Source: Moritella sp. (GTDB taxonomy: Bacteria; Pseudomonadota; Gammaproteobacteria; Enterobacterales; Moritellaceae). Taken from it: DNA of 45,772 nucleotides. The DNA is taken from NCBI RefSeq assembly GCF_013215705.1, contig NZ_JABSQR010000038.1, positions 1 through 45,772 on the forward strand, written 5' to 3'. The notes beneath the pieces were generated by a model that had not been told where the DNA came from, made no database searches, and was given only the letters and a program-made list of their open reading frames with translations. Position numbers and translations under genes: made by a program. Positions within the stretch are counted from its first letter, which is position 1. Every line of letters starts with the position of its first letter. This document shows positions 29,278 through 40,417 of this stretch, piece by piece.

Positions 29278-29297
29278 GAGGATGTTAACGCATCCTC
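29278..29297 (+). other. Stem-loop between argG and argH(A)
   Basis: GAGGATG (29278-29284) pairs with CATCCTC (29291-29297) around TTAACG. No T run follows, so it is more likely an mRNA processing or stability hairpin than a terminator. The 84-base gap is the largest in the operon. Confidence 0.55.
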
Positions 29298-29353
29298 CTC
29301 TTCGAATATACAACTTCTAATATACAGATATAAGAAAGAATAAGGATGTAACC

Positions 29354-31213
29354 ATGGCACTATGGGGCGGTAGATTCAGTCAAGCAGCTGATGCAAGATT
29401 TAAAAGTTTCAATGATTCACTGCGGTTTGACTACCGTTTAGCTGAGCAAGACATTACAGGTTCAGTGGCATGGTCAAAAGCTTTGGTTGGTGTCGGTATC
29501 TTAACCCAAGATGAGCAACTCACTATTGAAGCCGCGTTAAACGATCTTAAATTGGCGGTATTAGAAAACCCAGAGCAAATTTTGCAAAGTGATGCTGAAG
29601 ACATTCACAGCTGGGTGGAAACGCAGTTAATTGCTAAAGTGGGCGATCTGGGTAAAAAGCTACATACTGGCCGTAGTCGTAATGATCAAGTTGCCACTGA
29701 TCTAAAGCTGTGGTGTAAACAGCAAGGTGATCAATTGTTGATGCAACTGGATAAAACGCAGCAGCAACTGGTATCACTTGCACGTGAACATCAACATACA
29801 GTATTACCGGGTTACACCCATTTACAGCGTGCACAACCAGTGACATTCTCCCATTGGTGTTTAGCCTATGTTGAAATGCTGGAGCGTGACTATAGTCGTT
29901 TAACTGATTGTTTAAAACGCCTTGATACTTGTCCACTTGGTTCTGGTGCGCTTGCCGGGACTGCCTATCCGATGGATAGAACGGAATTAGCCCATTCATT
30001 GGGTTTTGGCAGTGCGACACTAAATAGCTTAGATTCAGTATCGGATCGTGACCATGTGATGGAGTTGATGTGTACGGCAAGTATGTCAATGATCCATTTA
30101 TCCCGTTTAGCAGAAGATTTAATTTTCTATAACTCGGGTGAATCTAACTTCATTGAGTTGGCTGATGCAGTGACCTCCGGTTCATCTCTGATGCCGCAAA
30201 AGAAAAATCCGGATGCATTAGAACTTATCCGAGGTAAAACCGGCCGGGTATTTGGCTCACTAAGTGCCATGTTAATGACGCTGAAAGCGCTGCCGCTGGC
30301 ATACAACAAAGATATGCAAGAAGATAAAGAAGGCTTATTTGATGCGCTTGATACTTGGAGTGACTGCCTAGAGATGGCCGCGATGTCATTGGTTGGAATG
30401 AAGATCAATGAAGCTAGAACCAAAGAAGCAGCATTAGGTGGTTATTCGAATGCGACAGAACTGGCTGATTATCTTGTTGCGAAAGGCGTACCCTTCCGTG
30501 ATTCACACCATATTGTTGGTGAAGCCGTTGTTGCTGCAATTGCCAAAGGGGTGCCGCTAGAAGCATTAACCTTAGCTGAATTTAAAGAGTTTGATGTACT
30601 GATTGAAGACGATGTTTATCATCATTTATCACTTGATGAAACATTAGCAAAACGTAAAGCGCTGGGTGGGGTGTCTCCCGTGCAGGTTGAGTTCGCTTTA
30701 ACGAATGCTGAAAAACGTTTAGAAGAGCGTGATACGTCTGGTATTAGTATTCGATCTGCACGTTTGACTGATCTTGATGATATTGAACGTATGGTAAATT
30801 ACTGGGCCAATATTGGTGAGAACTTACCACGTAGTCGTTCTGATCTGGTTAAAGCAGTCGGTACCTTTGCGGTGACAGAGAAACATAATCAAGTGACCGG
30901 CTGTGCGTCTATCTATGTTTACGATACCGGACTTGCTGAGATCCGTTCACTGGGTATTGAACCTGGTTATCAAGGTGGTGGGCAGGGTAAAGCGGTTGTC
31001 GAATACATGTTACGTAAAGCCGAACAGATGGCGATCCAAAAAGTGTTTGTATTAACCCGTGTGCCTGAGTTCTTTATGAAGCTGGGCTTTCGGTCAACCA
31101 GTAAATCAATGCTGCCAGAAAAAGTATTGAAAGATTGTGATATGTGCCCACGCCAGCATGCGTGTGATGAAGTCGCATTAGAATTTAAACTCAATGTGGT
31201 AACCAAACAATAA
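29354..31213 (+). CDS. argH(A): Bifunctional argininosuccinate lyase / N-acetylglutamate synthase fusion
   Basis: A 619-aa fusion. Residues 1-458 are a full argininosuccinate lyase: HTGRSRNDQ at 104-112, the signature loop [11 protein letters not shown] at 276-286 and C-terminal domain to about 458. Residues about 465-610 are a GNAT acetyltransferase with the acetyl-CoA loop QGGGQGKA at 540-547, and a C-terminal Cys cluster C595, C598, C604 in a [14 protein letters not shown] segment typical of short ArgA proteins. The fusion makes both the first (N-acetylglutamate) and last (arginine) steps available from one polypeptide. It is the known argH(A) of Moritella and relatives, and the last gene of the operon. 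Confidence 0.96.
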   Translation: MALWGGRFSQAADARFKSFNDSLRFDYRLAEQDITGSVAWSKALVGVGILTQDEQLTIEAALNDLKLAVLENPEQILQSDAEDIHSWVETQLIAKVGDLGKKLHTGRSRNDQVATDLKLWCKQQGDQLLMQLDKTQQQLVSLAREHQHTVLPGYTHLQRAQPVTFSHWCLAYVEMLERDYSRLTDCLKRLDTCPLGSGALAGTAYPMDRTELAHSLGFGSATLNSLDSVSDRDHVMELMCTASMSMIHLSRLAEDLIFYNSGESNFIELADAVTSGSSLMPQKKNPDALELIRGKTGRVFGSLSAMLMTLKALPLAYNKDMQEDKEGLFDALDTWSDCLEMAAMSLVGMKINEARTKEAALGGYSNATELADYLVAKGVPFRDSHHIVGEAVVAAIAKGVPLEALTLAEFKEFDVLIEDDVYHHLSLDETLAKRKALGGVSPVQVEFALTNAEKRLEERDTSGISIRSARLTDLDDIERMVNYWANIGENLPRSRSDLVKAVGTFAVTEKHNQVTGCASIYVYDTGLAEIRSLGIEPGYQGGGQGKAVVEYMLRKAEQMAIQKVFVLTRVPEFFMKLGFRSTSKSMLPEKVLKDCDMCPRQHACDEVALEFKLNVVTKQ

Positions 31214-31264
31214 ACTTAACAGCAGAAAAACGCGCGTGTTAATGTTATTTTAGATGACTGATAT

Positions 31265-31293
31265 AAAGCACCCAAGCATGGGTGCTTTTTTTT
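31265..31293 (+). terminator. Terminator of the arg operon
   Basis: AAAGCACCCA (31265-31274) pairs with TGGGTGCTTT (31279-31288) around AGCA, with eight T's at 31286-31293. Confidence 0.93.
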
Positions 31294-31462
31294 GGCTTGA
31301 ATAATGTCGCTTAAGAAACTTGAACTTAATCATGACTAGCTATATAGTAGCGTCACAAATTAAGGTGACGATTAATTGCACTGAACGTTTTTAAAATGAT
31401 TTAGTGCTTTATGACTTAATAATATCGATGTGCGGATTAAATTCTTTATGTCGATCTTTTTC
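31294..31462. other. Intergenic region before the S10 promoter
   Basis: About 170 A/T-rich bases with no ORF. A small palindrome, CGTCAC (31351-31356) with GTGACG (31365-31370), is the only structure I see. The A/T-rich stretch next to the promoter could act as an UP element. Confidence 0.5.
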
Positions 31463-31490
31463 TTGCTAAAGGCAAGAGGTCATGTATAAT
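31463..31490 (+). promoter_or_regulatory. S10 operon promoter
   Basis: TTGCTA (31463-31468), 16 bases, TATAAT (31485-31490, perfect consensus). Initiation near 31497 leaves a leader of about 188 bases before rpsJ, close to the 172-base Escherichia S10 leader. Confidence 0.85.
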
Positions 31491-31496
31491 ACGTCC

Positions 31497-31996
<500 letters not shown>

Positions 31997-32034
31997 TAAG
32001 TTCTAAAACAACGATTTATATTGAGGTTATTATA

Positions 32035-32670
32035 ATGATTGGTCTAATCGGACGTAAAGTTGGTATGACACGTATCTTCACTGAAGATGGCGTTTCTATC
32101 CCAGTATCCGTTATTGAATGTGAGCCTAACCGTGTTACTCAAGTTAAAACACTTGAAATTGACGGTTACCGCGCACTTCAAGTGACCACTGGCACGAAAA
32201 AAGCTAGCAGAGTAAACAAGCCAGAAGCGGGTCATTTCGCTAAAGCTAAAGTTGAAGCTGGTCGTGGCCTTTGGGAATTCCGTCTGGGAACAGGCGAAGG
32301 CGAATCTGTTGAAGTTGGCGCTGAGCTAACTGTAGACATATTTGCTGAAACGGCTAAAGTAGACGTTACTGGTACATCTAAAGGTAAAGGTTTCGCAGGC
32401 GTTATTAAACGTTGGAACTTTGCTATGCAAGATGCTACTCACGGTAACTCTCTTGCTCACCGTGCACCGGGTTCAATTGGCCAATGCCAAACTCCAGGTC
32501 GCGTATTTAAAGGCAAGAAAATGGCAGGTCACATGGGAGCAGAACGTGTAACGATCTTGTCTCTTGATGTGGTACGTGTTGATAGTGAACGTAACCTAGT
32601 ACTTGTTAAAGGTGCTATTCCAGGTGCGATCAACGGCAACGTAATTATCAAACCAGCTGTTAAAGCTTAA
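32035..32670 (+). CDS. rplC: 50S ribosomal protein L3
   Basis: A 211-aa early-assembly protein near the 3' end of 23S rRNA, whose long extension reaches toward the peptidyl transferase centre. [15 protein letters not shown] opens the beta barrel. The extension contains [15 protein letters not shown], where the glutamine before TPGR is the residue methylated by PrmB in Escherichia. It follows rpsJ by 38 bases. Confidence 0.99.
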   Translation: MIGLIGRKVGMTRIFTEDGVSIPVSVIECEPNRVTQVKTLEIDGYRALQVTTGTKKASRVNKPEAGHFAKAKVEAGRGLWEFRLGTGEGESVEVGAELTVDIFAETAKVDVTGTSKGKGFAGVIKRWNFAMQDATHGNSLAHRAPGSIGQCQTPGRVFKGKKMAGHMGAERVTILSLDVVRVDSERNLVLVKGAIPGAINGNVIIKPAVKA

Positions 32671-32686
32671 TCCAAGGATATTAGTA

Positions 32687-33292
32687 ATGGAATTGATATT
32701 GAAAGACGCACAAGGTGCTCTTGAAGTTTCAGAAACTACCTTCGGACGTGAGTTTAATGAAGCTCTGGTTCACCAGGTAGTTACAGCGTATGCTGCTGGC
32801 GCGCGTCAAGGTACTCGTGCACAGAAAAACCGTTCTGACGTTGCAGGTGGTGGTAAGAAACCATGGCGTCAAAAAGGTACTGGTCGTGCTCGTGCAGGTA
32901 CTGCAAGCAGCCCGATCTGGCGTAAAGGTGGTGTAACTTTTGCTGCGCGTCCACAGGACCACAGCCAAAAAGTTAACACTAAGATGTACCGTGGTGCGAT
33001 CAAAAGCATCCTTTCTGAATTGGTACGTCAAGAGCGTCTTATTGTTGTTGAGCAGTTCGCTGTTGAAACACCTAAGACTAAAGAATTAGTTGCTAAACTA
33101 AAAGACTTCGATCTGAACGACGTTCTAATCGTAGGTACTGAAGTTGATGAGAACTTATTCTTAGCTGCTCGTAACCTTTACAAAGTTGATGTTCGTGATG
33201 TTGCTGGTATTGATCCAGTTAGCTTAATCGCGTTCAACAAAGTTGTTATGACTGCTGCAGCAGTTAAGCAGATTGAGGAGAACTTAAAATGA
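32687..33292 (+). CDS. rplD: 50S ribosomal protein L4, operon regulator
   Basis: A 201-aa protein with the same length as in Escherichia. The Arg/Lys/Gly-rich tunnel loop (about residues 40-90, [19 protein letters not shown] onward) lines the exit tunnel. The globular part binds 23S rRNA domain I and, in Escherichia, the S10 leader for feedback control; the attenuator hairpin at 31603-31643 is the probable target here. Its stop overlaps the rplW start as ATGA. Confidence 0.99.
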   Translation: MELILKDAQGALEVSETTFGREFNEALVHQVVTAYAAGARQGTRAQKNRSDVAGGGKKPWRQKGTGRARAGTASSPIWRKGGVTFAARPQDHSQKVNTKMYRGAIKSILSELVRQERLIVVEQFAVETPKTKELVAKLKDFDLNDVLIVGTEVDENLFLAARNLYKVDVRDVAGIDPVSLIAFNKVVMTAAAVKQIEENLK

Positions 33293-33588
33293 TCAGTGAA
33301 GAACGTTTATTGAAAGTTATCCTGGCGCCACATATCTCTGAAAAGAGCACTATGTCTGCTGAAAACAACAACACAATCGTTTTCAAAGTTGCATTAGATG
33401 CAACTAAAGCTGAAATTAAAGCAGCTGTTGCAAAACTTTTTGAAGTTGAAGTTAAAAATGTAAGCACATTGGTACTGAAAGGCAAAACTAAGCGCACTGG
33501 CGCTCGTGTTGGCCGTCGTTCAGACATCAAAAAAGCTTACGTTACTCTAGCTGACGGCGCTGACATCGATTTCGGCAGTGCTGAATAA
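33289..33588 (+). CDS. rplW: 50S ribosomal protein L23
   Basis: A 99-aa protein at the polypeptide exit where trigger factor and SRP dock. [10 protein letters not shown] around residues 11-20 holds the conserved Glu for trigger-factor contact. A basic loop [16 protein letters not shown] follows. Start and rplD stop overlap by four bases (33289-33292), indicating coupling. Confidence 0.99.
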   Translation: MISEERLLKVILAPHISEKSTMSAENNNTIVFKVALDATKAEIKAAVAKLFEVEVKNVSTLVLKGKTKRTGARVGRRSDIKKAYVTLADGADIDFGSAE

Positions 33589-33606
33589 TCAAGGGGATTC
33601 TGAATA

Positions 33607-34434
33607 ATGGCTATTGTTAAGTGTAAGCCTACTTCTCCAGGTCGTCGCCACCTTGTTAAGGTAGTGAACCCGGATTTGCATAAAGGCAAACCACATGCTC
33701 CACTTTTAGAGAAAAAATCTAAAACGGGTGGCCGTAATAATAACGGTCGTATTACTGTTCGTCATCACGGCGGCGGTCATAAGCAACATTACCGTATCAT
33801 TGACTTAAAACGTAATGATAAAGATGGTATCCCTGCAAAAGTTGAGCGTCTGGAATATGATCCAAACCGTTCAGCTAACATTGCACTTGCACTTTACGCA
33901 GATGGTGAACGTCGTTACGTTCTAGCTGCTAAAGGTATGCAAGCTGGTGATATTATAGTTTCTGGTGTTGATGCGGCTATTAAAGCTGGTAACACATTAC
34001 CAATGCGTAACATCCCAGTAGGTACAACTGTACACGCTGTGGAAATGAAGCCAGGTAAAGGTGCTCAAATTGCACGTTCTGCTGGTACATACGTACAAAT
34101 CATTGCACGTGACAACTCATACGTTACTCTACGTCTTCGCTCTGGCGAAATGCGTAAAGTATTAGTAGATTGTCGTGCAACGATTGGTGAAGTTGGTAAC
34201 GCTGAACACATGCTTCGCCAACTTGGTAAAGCAGGTGCTAGCCGCTGGCGCGGTGTTCGCCCAACAGTACGTGGTGTTGTAATGAACCCAGTTGATCACC
34301 CGCACGGTGGTGGTGAAGGTCGTACTTCTGGTGGCCGTCATCCGGTTTCACCTTGGGGTGTGCCAACTAAGGGTTACAAAACTCGTAAGAACAAGCGTAC
34401 TGATAAACTTATCGTACGTCGTCGCAACAAGTAA
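33607..34434 (+). CDS. rplB: 50S ribosomal protein L2
   Basis: A 275-aa protein, two residues longer than Escherichia L2, needed for subunit joining and peptidyl transfer. The N-terminal basic region [21 protein letters not shown] and the conserved histidine in [12 protein letters not shown] near residue 230 are clear. The C-terminus ends in a basic RRRNK tail. Confidence 0.99.
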   Translation: MAIVKCKPTSPGRRHLVKVVNPDLHKGKPHAPLLEKKSKTGGRNNNGRITVRHHGGGHKQHYRIIDLKRNDKDGIPAKVERLEYDPNRSANIALALYADGERRYVLAAKGMQAGDIIVSGVDAAIKAGNTLPMRNIPVGTTVHAVEMKPGKGAQIARSAGTYVQIIARDNSYVTLRLRSGEMRKVLVDCRATIGEVGNAEHMLRQLGKAGASRWRGVRPTVRGVVMNPVDHPHGGGEGRTSGGRHPVSPWGVPTKGYKTRKNKRTDKLIVRRRNK

Positions 34435-34731
<297 letters not shown>

Positions 34732-34741
34732 GAGAAATTAG

Positions 34742-35074
34742 ATGGAAGCATTAGCTAAACACCGTTTCGCCTCAGGCTCGCCACAGAAAGCACGTTTGGT
34801 CATTGACCTTATTCGTGGTTTACCAGTGGACAAGGCTCTTGAAGTTTTAACTTTCAGCACTAAAAAAGCTGCTGTACAAGTTAAAAAAGTTCTTGAGTCA
34901 GCTATCGCAAACGCTGAACACAACGAAGGTGCGGATATTGATGAGTTAGTAGTAACGACAGCGTTTGTTGACGCCGGTCCTACTATGAAGCGTATCATGC
35001 CACGTGCTAAAGGTCGTGCAGATCGCATCTTGAAGCGTACTAGCCACATCACAATTGTTGTAGCAACACGCTAA
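34742..35074 (+). CDS. rplV: 50S ribosomal protein L22
   Basis: A 110-aa protein whose beta-hairpin lines the exit tunnel, a site of macrolide resistance changes. [19 protein letters not shown] opens the protein and the hairpin region is [19 protein letters not shown] near residues 80-98. No deletion in the hairpin is seen. Confidence 0.99.
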   Translation: MEALAKHRFASGSPQKARLVIDLIRGLPVDKALEVLTFSTKKAAVQVKKVLESAIANAEHNEGADIDELVVTTAFVDAGPTMKRIMPRAKGRADRILKRTSHITIVVATR

Positions 35075-35091
35075 GAGACTAGGAGAAAACA

Positions 35092-35796
35092 ATGGGTCAG
35101 AAAGTTCATCCAAATGGTATTCGCCTAGGTATCACCAAGCAGTTTAACTCTACTTGGTTTGCGAATACTAAAGACTTCGCCGACAATTTGTACGGTGATT
35201 TCGAAGTACGTCAGTTTTTAACTAAAAAACTGAAAAATGCATCTGTTTCACGTATCGTTATCGAACGTCCAGCGAAAAGCATCCGTGTGACTATTCACAC
35301 AGCTCGTCCTGGTGTTGTTATCGGTAAGAAAGGCGAAGACGTAGAAAAACTACGTAATGCTATCGCTAAGATGACTGGTACTTCTGCACAAATCAATATC
35401 GCAGAAATCCGTAAGCCTGAACTAGATGCTAAATTAGTAGCTGAAGGTATCGCTTCTCAACTTGAACGTCGTGTTATGTTCCGTCGCGCTATGAAGCGTG
35501 CAGTACAAAATGCAATGCGTTTAGGTGCTAAGGGTATTAAAGTTCAAGTAAGCGGTCGTTTAGGCGGCGCTGAAATCGCTCGTGCTGAATGGTATCGTGA
35601 AGGTCGTGTGCCTCTACATACTTTCCGTGCTGATATCGATTACTCGACTGCAGAAGCTCTTACAACTTACGGCATCATTGGTGTGAAAGTTTGGATCTTT
35701 AAAGGTGAAGTTCTAGGTAAGTTACCACTTACTCAAGAAGTTGAAGCACCTTCGAAGCCTAAACGTCGCAGTCGTGGCCCTAAAGCTGCTAAATAG
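35092..35796 (+). CDS. rpsC: 30S ribosomal protein S3
   Basis: A 234-aa protein at the mRNA entry. The KH domain carries the GKKG loop in [17 protein letters not shown] (about 64-80). The Arg/Lys cluster in [12 protein letters not shown] at about 126-137 corresponds to the mRNA-helicase residues of Escherichia S3. The tail ends in a Lys/Arg-rich [14 protein letters not shown]. Confidence 0.99.
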   Translation: MGQKVHPNGIRLGITKQFNSTWFANTKDFADNLYGDFEVRQFLTKKLKNASVSRIVIERPAKSIRVTIHTARPGVVIGKKGEDVEKLRNAIAKMTGTSAQINIAEIRKPELDAKLVAEGIASQLERRVMFRRAMKRAVQNAMRLGAKGIKVQVSGRLGGAEIARAEWYREGRVPLHTFRADIDYSTAEALTTYGIIGVKVWIFKGEVLGKLPLTQEVEAPSKPKRRSRGPKAAK

Positions 35797-35807
35797 GAGA
35801 CTCTGAT

Positions 35808-36218
35808 ATGTTGCAACCAAAACGCATGAAGTTCCGCAAAATGCACAAAGGCCGTAACCGCGGTCTTGCAAAAGGCGGAAACGTAACTTTCGGCGAATTC
35901 GGTCTTAAAGCTACTGGTCGTGGTCGACTTACTGCTCGTCAAATCGAAGCAGCTCGTCGTGCTATGACTCGTCACGTTAAGCGTCAAGGTCAAATCTGGA
36001 TCCGCGTGTTCCCAGACAAGCCTATTACACAAAAGCCGCTTGAAGTACGTCAAGGTAAAGGTAAAGGTAGCGTTGAGTATTGGGTTTGCCAAGTACAACC
36101 TGGCAAAATCCTTTATGAAATGGCTGGAGTTCCTGAAGAATTGGCTCGTGAAGCATTCAAACTTGCTGATGCGAAACTTCCAATTTCTACAACTTTCGTA
36201 ACTAAGACGGTAATGTAA
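35808..36218 (+). CDS. rplP: 50S ribosomal protein L16
   Basis: A 136-aa protein near the A-site tRNA elbow. [17 protein letters not shown] starts it, and [22 protein letters not shown] holds the conserved Arg region hydroxylated in Escherichia by RoxA. The stop TAA overlaps the rpmC ATG by one base (TAATG). Confidence 0.99.
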   Translation: MLQPKRMKFRKMHKGRNRGLAKGGNVTFGEFGLKATGRGRLTARQIEAARRAMTRHVKRQGQIWIRVFPDKPITQKPLEVRQGKGKGSVEYWVCQVQPGKILYEMAGVPEELAREAFKLADAKLPISTTFVTKTVM

Positions 36219-36409
36219 TGAACGCTAGCGAACTTAAACAAAAAAATGTTGAAGAGCTAAACGCTGAGTTACTTAACCTACTACGTGAGCAATTTAACTT
36301 ACGTATGCAGTTAAGTACTGGCCAACTAGCACAAACGCATTTAATCAAAAATGTACGTCGCGATATCGCGCGTGTTAAGACCATCCTGAACGAAAAGGCG
36401 GGTGTATAA
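36218..36409 (+). CDS. rpmC: 50S ribosomal protein L29
   Basis: A 63-aa two-helix protein next to L23 at the tunnel exit. Typical [19 protein letters not shown] and the [15 protein letters not shown] block are present. It is translationally coupled to rplP by overlap and to rpsQ, which starts two bases after its stop. Confidence 0.99.
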   Translation: MNASELKQKNVEELNAELLNLLREQFNLRMQLSTGQLAQTHLIKNVRRDIARVKTILNEKAGV

Positions 36410-36410
36410 T

Positions 36411-36656
36411 ATGAGCACTATTCGTACTGTACAGGGTCGTGTTGTTAGCAACAAAGGCGATAAAACTATCGTTGTTGCAGTAGAACGTAAAGTGAAACAC
36501 CCGTTATACGGTAAGTTCATCAAGCGTACTACTAAACTACACGCACATGATGAGAATAACGAATGTCAACTAAATGATGTTGTAACTATTCGTGAAACTC
36601 GTCCAGTGTCTAAGCTTAAAACTTGGGCATTAGTAGAAGTATTAGTAAAAGCTTAA
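36411..36656 (+). CDS. rpsQ: 30S ribosomal protein S17
   Basis: An 81-aa OB-fold protein, primary binder of 16S helices 7 and 11. The ATG at 36411 gives [12 protein letters not shown], matching the family start; a GTG nine bases upstream inside rpmC is rejected. [21 protein letters not shown] is the signature. It is the last cistron of the S10 operon and a terminator follows. Confidence 0.98.
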   Translation: MSTIRTVQGRVVSNKGDKTIVVAVERKVKHPLYGKFIKRTTKLHAHDENNECQLNDVVTIRETRPVSKLKTWALVEVLVKA

Positions 36657-36685
36657 TTTTAAGTTTATACTGTTCTTCTTATGAT

Positions 36686-36717
36686 AACGGCCCCTATATA
36701 GGGGTCGTTTGTTTTTT
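36686..36717 (+). terminator. Terminator at the end of the S10 operon
   Basis: A nine-pair stem between 36686-36694 and 36701-36709 (AACGGCCCC with GGGGTCGTT, one G-U) closes a TATATA loop and is followed by a T-rich tract to 36717. Confidence 0.85.
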
Positions 36718-36729
36718 AGTCGATTCCCG

Positions 36730-36759
36730 TTGCTTTTTTCAAAGCCGTGGTGTTATAAT
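36730..36759 (+). promoter_or_regulatory. spc operon promoter, extended -10
   Basis: TATAAT (36754-36759) is preceded by TGT, an extended -10. TTGCTT (36730-36735) lies 18 bases upstream. The position between rpsQ and rplN is that of the Escherichia spc promoter. The leader to rplN is about 68 bases. Confidence 0.82.
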
Positions 36760-36833
36760 GCGCCACCTCTTGAAAGAGAGCGGACTCATTTAATCCATGT
36801 TGGGTTAGATGAAATTATTGCGGAGCACTAATA

Positions 36834-37202
36834 ATGATCCAAATGCAGTCTACGTTGGACGTAGCCGATAACTCAGGCGCACGTCGCGTTCAGTGTATCA
36901 AGGTCCTAGGTGGTTCGCACCGCCGCTATGCGCGTGTTGGTGACATCATCAAAGTTACTGTGAAGGAAGCAATTCCTCGTGGTAAAGTAAAAAAAGGTGA
37001 TGTTCTAAACGCAGTGGTTGTGCGTACTAGGTCAGCAATCCGTCGTTCAGACGGTGCAACTATCCGTTTCGACCGTAATGCAGCTGTTATGCTTAATGCT
37101 AACGGCGCGCCGATCGGTACTCGTATCTTTGGCCCAGTTACACGTGAACTACGAACTGAACAGTTCATGAAAATCGTATCTCTGGCACCAGAAGTACTAT
37201 AA
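36834..37202 (+). CDS. rplN: 50S ribosomal protein L14
   Basis: A 122-aa beta-barrel protein at the subunit interface, target of the silencing factor Rsf[21 protein letters not shown] and the C-terminal [20 protein letters not shown] are conserved. It is the first cistron of the spc operon. Confidence 0.99.
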   Translation: MIQMQSTLDVADNSGARRVQCIKVLGGSHRRYARVGDIIKVTVKEAIPRGKVKKGDVLNAVVVRTRSAIRRSDGATIRFDRNAAVMLNANGAPIGTRIFGPVTRELRTEQFMKIVSLAPEVL

Positions 37203-37213
37203 AGGAACGAAAA

Positions 37214-37525
37214 ATGGCAGCTAAAATTTTAAAAAATGATGAAGTTATCGTTGTTGCAGGTAAAGATGCTGGTAAACAAGGCAAAGTTACTGAAGTAAGA
37301 GCAGACGGTAAAATATTCGTTGAAGGCGTTAATCTTATCAAAAAACACCAAAAGCCAAACCCACAACTGGGTGTAGCTGGCGGTATTATTGAGAAAGAAG
37401 CAGCTTTAGACGCATCAAACGTGGCACTATTCAACCCTGCAACTAGCAAGGCTGACCGTGTCGGTTTCCGATTTGAAGACGGCAAAAAAGTTCGTTTCTT
37501 CAAATCTAATAATGAACTTGTTTAA
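37214..37525 (+). CDS. rplX: 50S ribosomal protein L24
   Basis: A 103-aa assembly initiator. The KOW motif [15 protein letters not shown] lies near residues 10-24. It is followed at 12 bases by the GTG start of rplE. Confidence 0.99.
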   Translation: MAAKILKNDEVIVVAGKDAGKQGKVTEVRADGKIFVEGVNLIKKHQKPNPQLGVAGGIIEKEAALDASNVALFNPATSKADRVGFRFEDGKKVRFFKSNNELV

Positions 37526-37537
37526 TTGGAGTTAACT

Positions 37538-38077
37538 GTGGCGAAACTGCATGAACACTTTAAAGAAACGATAGCGCCTGAACTTAAAACTAAGTTCGGC
37601 TATAAATCTATCATGCAAGTCCCTCGGATTGAAAAGATCACCCTTAATATGGGTGTGGGCGAAGCAATCAATGATAAAAAAGTATTAGAACATGCTGCTG
37701 CTGATATGGCTGCAATTTCTGGTCAAAAACCATTGATTACTAAAGCTCGTAAATCCGTTGCTGGCTTTAAAATCCGTGAAGGATATCCTATTGGTTGTAA
37801 AGTTACCCTACGTGGTGAGCGTATGTGGGAATTCTTGGAGCGCCTAATCGGTATCTCAATTCCACGTATCCGCGATTTCCGTGGCCTGAACCCTAAATCG
37901 TTCGATGGTCGTGGTAACTATAGTATGGGTGTTCGCGAGCAAATCATCTTCCCAGAAATCGATTACGATAAAATCGATAAAATTCGTGGTATGGATATAA
38001 CTATCACTACTACTGCGAAATCTGATGAAGAAGGTCACGCTCTGCTGGCTGCCTTTAATTTCCCATTCCGTAAGTAA
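37538..38077 (+). CDS. rplE: 50S ribosomal protein L5
   Basis: A 179-aa 5S rRNA-binding protein. The GTG at 37538 is chosen because GGAG at 37528-37531 sits 6 bases before it and the product then starts MAKLHEHF with the exact Escherichia length. An ATT-region extension back to 37526 is rejected. [22 protein letters not shown] and [15 protein letters not shown] are family blocks. In Escherichia, S8 represses the spc operon at this start; the GTG start here may suit such control, but no S8 site was demonstrated. Confidence 0.98.
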   Translation: MAKLHEHFKETIAPELKTKFGYKSIMQVPRIEKITLNMGVGEAINDKKVLEHAAADMAAISGQKPLITKARKSVAGFKIREGYPIGCKVTLRGERMWEFLERLIGISIPRIRDFRGLNPKSFDGRGNYSMGVREQIIFPEIDYDKIDKIRGMDITITTTAKSDEEGHALLAAFNFPFRK

Positions 38078-38086
38078 GGTAGGGTC

Positions 38087-38392
38087 ATGGCTAAGCAATC
38101 AATGAAAGCGCGCGACGTAAAACGCGCGAAGCTAGTAAAAAAATACGCTGAGAAACGTGCTGAAATTAAAGCAATCATCTCTGGTGTAAATACTTCAGAC
38201 GAAGATCGTTGGGATGCAGTTCTTAAATTGCAATCGTTACCTCGTGATTCTAGTGCATGTCGTCAGCGTAATCGCTGTAACATCACTGGCCGCCCTCATG
38301 GCTACCTACGTAAATTCGGCTTAAGCCGTATTAAACTACGTGAGCACATGATGCGTGGTGAAGTTCCAGGTCTTAAAAAGGCTAGTTGGTAA
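38087..38392 (+). CDS. rpsN: 30S ribosomal protein S14, zinc-free long form
   Basis: A 101-aa protein of the 30S head. The long form without the CxxC...CxxC zinc set is seen ([18 protein letters not shown] only). The end [19 protein letters not shown] is typical of gammaproteobacteria. Confidence 0.99.
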   Translation: MAKQSMKARDVKRAKLVKKYAEKRAEIKAIISGVNTSDEDRWDAVLKLQSLPRDSSACRQRNRCNITGRPHGYLRKFGLSRIKLREHMMRGEVPGLKKASW

Positions 38393-38418
38393 ATCACTAA
38401 TTTCGGGAGTATACGAAA

Positions 38419-38811
38419 ATGAGCATGCAAGATCCTATTGCGGATATGCTAACACGCATCCGTAACGGTCAGTCAGCCTCTAAGGTTGCAGTTAAAATGC
38501 CTTGTTCTAAGCAAAAAGTTGCACTAGCAGCTGTGCTTAAAGAAGAAGGTTACATTAATAGTTACGCTGTTTCAGGTGAAGTGAAAGCTGAACTTGAAGT
38601 GACTTTGAAGTATTTCGAAGGCAAAAACGTAATTGAAAAAATTGAGCGCGTTAGTCGCCCAGGTCTACGCATCTACAAAGGAAGTAATGATCTTCCTAAA
38701 GTGATGGGTGGCTTAGGTGTTGCTATCGTTTCTACTTCTAAAGGCATGATGTCTGACCGTGCAGCTCGCAAAGCTGGCATCGGTGGCGAGATCATCTGCT
38801 ACGTTTCTTAA
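38419..38811 (+). CDS. rpsH: 30S ribosomal protein S8
   Basis: A 130-aa protein binding 16S helix 21 and, in Escherichia, repressing the spc operon at rpl[19 protein letters not shown] starts it and the end [15 protein letters not shown] is conserved. CGGGAG at 38404-38409 lies 9 bases before the ATG. Confidence 0.99.
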   Translation: MSMQDPIADMLTRIRNGQSASKVAVKMPCSKQKVALAAVLKEEGYINSYAVSGEVKAELEVTLKYFEGKNVIEKIERVSRPGLRIYKGSNDLPKVMGGLGVAIVSTSKGMMSDRAARKAGIGGEIICYVS

Positions 38812-38822
38812 GGGGTTTATAT

Positions 38823-39356
38823 ATGTCTCGTGTTGCTAAAGCACCCGTTGCCATCCCTGCAGGCGTAGAGATCTCTCTAAATGGTCAGGAAATCACTGTT
38901 AAAGGCGCTAAAGGCACTTTAATTTCTGTTATTAACTCATCTGTTGTTCTTGCAATAGCTGATGAAAAAGTATCTTTTGGTCCTGTTGAAGGCGTAAAAG
39001 ATGCTTGGGCTCAAGCTGGTACAGCTCGTGCAAACGTTAATAACATGGTTAAAGGTGTAGCTGAAGGTTTTACTAAAACTCTTCAACTAAATGGTGTTGG
39101 TTACCGTGCAAATGTTAAAGGTTCTGTTGTGAATCTAACATTAGGTTTCTCACATCCTGTAGCTTATAACCTTCCAGAAGGTATAACTGCAGTTTGCCCA
39201 AGCCAAACTGAAATTGTTATTACTGGCGCTGACAAACAAAATGTTGGTCAAGTTGCAGCTGATATCAGAGCTTTCCGTCCGCCTGAACCTTATAAAGGTA
39301 AAGGTGTTCGTTATTCTGATGAAGTTGTGCGTCGTAAAGAAGCCAAGAAAAAGTAG
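38823..39356 (+). CDS. rplF: 50S ribosomal protein L6
   Basis: A 177-aa protein with two repeated domains near the factor-binding region of the 50[20 protein letters not shown] around residue 87 and the C-terminal [14 protein letters not shown] block are diagnostic. Length equals Escherichia L6. Confidence 0.99.
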   Translation: MSRVAKAPVAIPAGVEISLNGQEITVKGAKGTLISVINSSVVLAIADEKVSFGPVEGVKDAWAQAGTARANVNNMVKGVAEGFTKTLQLNGVGYRANVKGSVVNLTLGFSHPVAYNLPEGITAVCPSQTEIVITGADKQNVGQVAADIRAFRPPEPYKGKGVRYSDEVVRRKEAKKK

Positions 39357-39365
39357 GGTAATACT

Positions 39366-39716
39366 ATGGATAAGAAATCTGCACGTCTTCGTCGCGCAAC
39401 TCGCGCACGTAAGAAAATGCAAGAATTGGGTGCTACACGTTTAGTGATTAACCGCACTCCAAGCCATACTTATGCACAGGTTATTACACCGAATGCGGAA
39501 GTATTGGTTTCTGCTGCAACGACAGAAAAAGCAGTTCGTGAAATGATCAGCTATGGCGGTAACGTTGAAGCAGCTAAAGTAATCGGTAAATTGGTTGCTG
39601 AGCGAGCTATCGAAAAAGGCGTTACTAAAATTGCTTTCGATCGTTCAGGTTTCCAATATCACGGTCGTGTTGCAGCATTAGCTGATGCCGCTCGTGAAGC
39701 TGGCCTTCAGTTCTAG
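39366..39716 (+). CDS. rplR: 50S ribosomal protein L18
   Basis: A 116-aa 5S rRNA-binding protein. The basic N-terminus [17 protein letters not shown] and the block [20 protein letters not shown] near the C-terminus are conserved. Confidence 0.99.
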   Translation: MDKKSARLRRATRARKKMQELGATRLVINRTPSHTYAQVITPNAEVLVSAATTEKAVREMISYGGNVEAAKVIGKLVAERAIEKGVTKIAFDRSGFQYHGRVAALADAAREAGLQF

Positions 39717-39729
39717 TCAGGAGTAGGAA

Positions 39730-40230
39730 ATGTCTAAAGTTGAAAACCAAACAGGTGATCTGCAAGAGAAATTAATTGCAGTTAACCGTGTTTCAAAAGT
39801 TGTTAAAGGTGGTCGTATCTTCAGTTTCACTGCGCTTACAGTAGTGGGTGACGGTAACGGTCGCGTTGGTTTTGGTTATGGTAAAGCACGTGAAGTTCCA
39901 GCTGCTATTCAAAAAGCAATGGAAAAAGCGAAACGCAATATCGTAAGCATTGAACTAAATGGTGTGACTCTTCAACATCCAATTAAGGGTCGTCATTCTG
40001 GTTCTAAAGTATTCATGCGTCCAGCATCAGCTGGTACAGGTATCATTGCCGGCGGTGCAATGCGTGCAGTACTAGAAGTTGTAGGTATCCATGACGTACT
40101 TTCTAAATGTTACGGTTCTACTAACCCAATTAACGTTGTACGAGCTACAATTGGCGCGCTTACTGGTATGTCATCACCAGAACAAATCGCAGCTAAACGT
40201 GGTCTACCTGTTAAAGAAATTCTGGGGTAA
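39730..40230 (+). CDS. rpsE: 30S ribosomal protein S5
   Basis: A 166-aa protein at the mRNA entry affecting fidelity. [19 protein letters not shown] is the double-stranded-RNA-like domain, with [17 protein letters not shown] following. Length is within one residue of Escherichia S5. Confidence 0.99.
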   Translation: MSKVENQTGDLQEKLIAVNRVSKVVKGGRIFSFTALTVVGDGNGRVGFGYGKAREVPAAIQKAMEKAKRNIVSIELNGVTLQHPIKGRHSGSKVFMRPASAGTGIIAGGAMRAVLEVVGIHDVLSKCYGSTNPINVVRATIGALTGMSSPEQIAAKRGLPVKEILG

Positions 40231-40237
40231 TTAAACC

Positions 40238-40417
40238 ATGGCTAAAATTAAAGTAACTCAAACTAAAAGTGCAATCGGTCGTTTACCTAAACATCGTGCA
40301 ACACTTGTTGGTTTAGGCCTTCGTAAAATCAACCACACTGTTGAGCTAGAAGATACAGCTTGCGTACGTGGTATGATTAACAAAGTAGCTTACATGATTA
40401 AAGTGGAGGAAGCGTAA
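40238..40417 (+). CDS. rpmD: 50S ribosomal protein L30
   Basis: A 59-aa protein read directly from the sequence. ATG at 40238 lies seven bases after rpsE and the TAA at 40415-40417 overlaps the rplO ATG. Translation begins [19 protein letters not shown] and ends [14 protein letters not shown]. It has Escherichia length, and [11 protein letters not shown] is the family core. Confidence 0.98.
   Translation: MAKIKVTQTKSAIGRLPKHRATLVGLGLRKINHTVELEDTACVRGMINKVAYMIKVEEA

Noticed and set aside
29634-30089. 151-codon open frame antisense to argH(A)
   Set aside because: Fully covered by the conserved lyase domain on the plus strand; no recognisable motif or ribosome site.
37526-37600. S8-binding site at the start of rplE
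   Set aside because: Expected from Escherichia, but I could not draw the helix-21-like structure with confidence, so it is not annotated.
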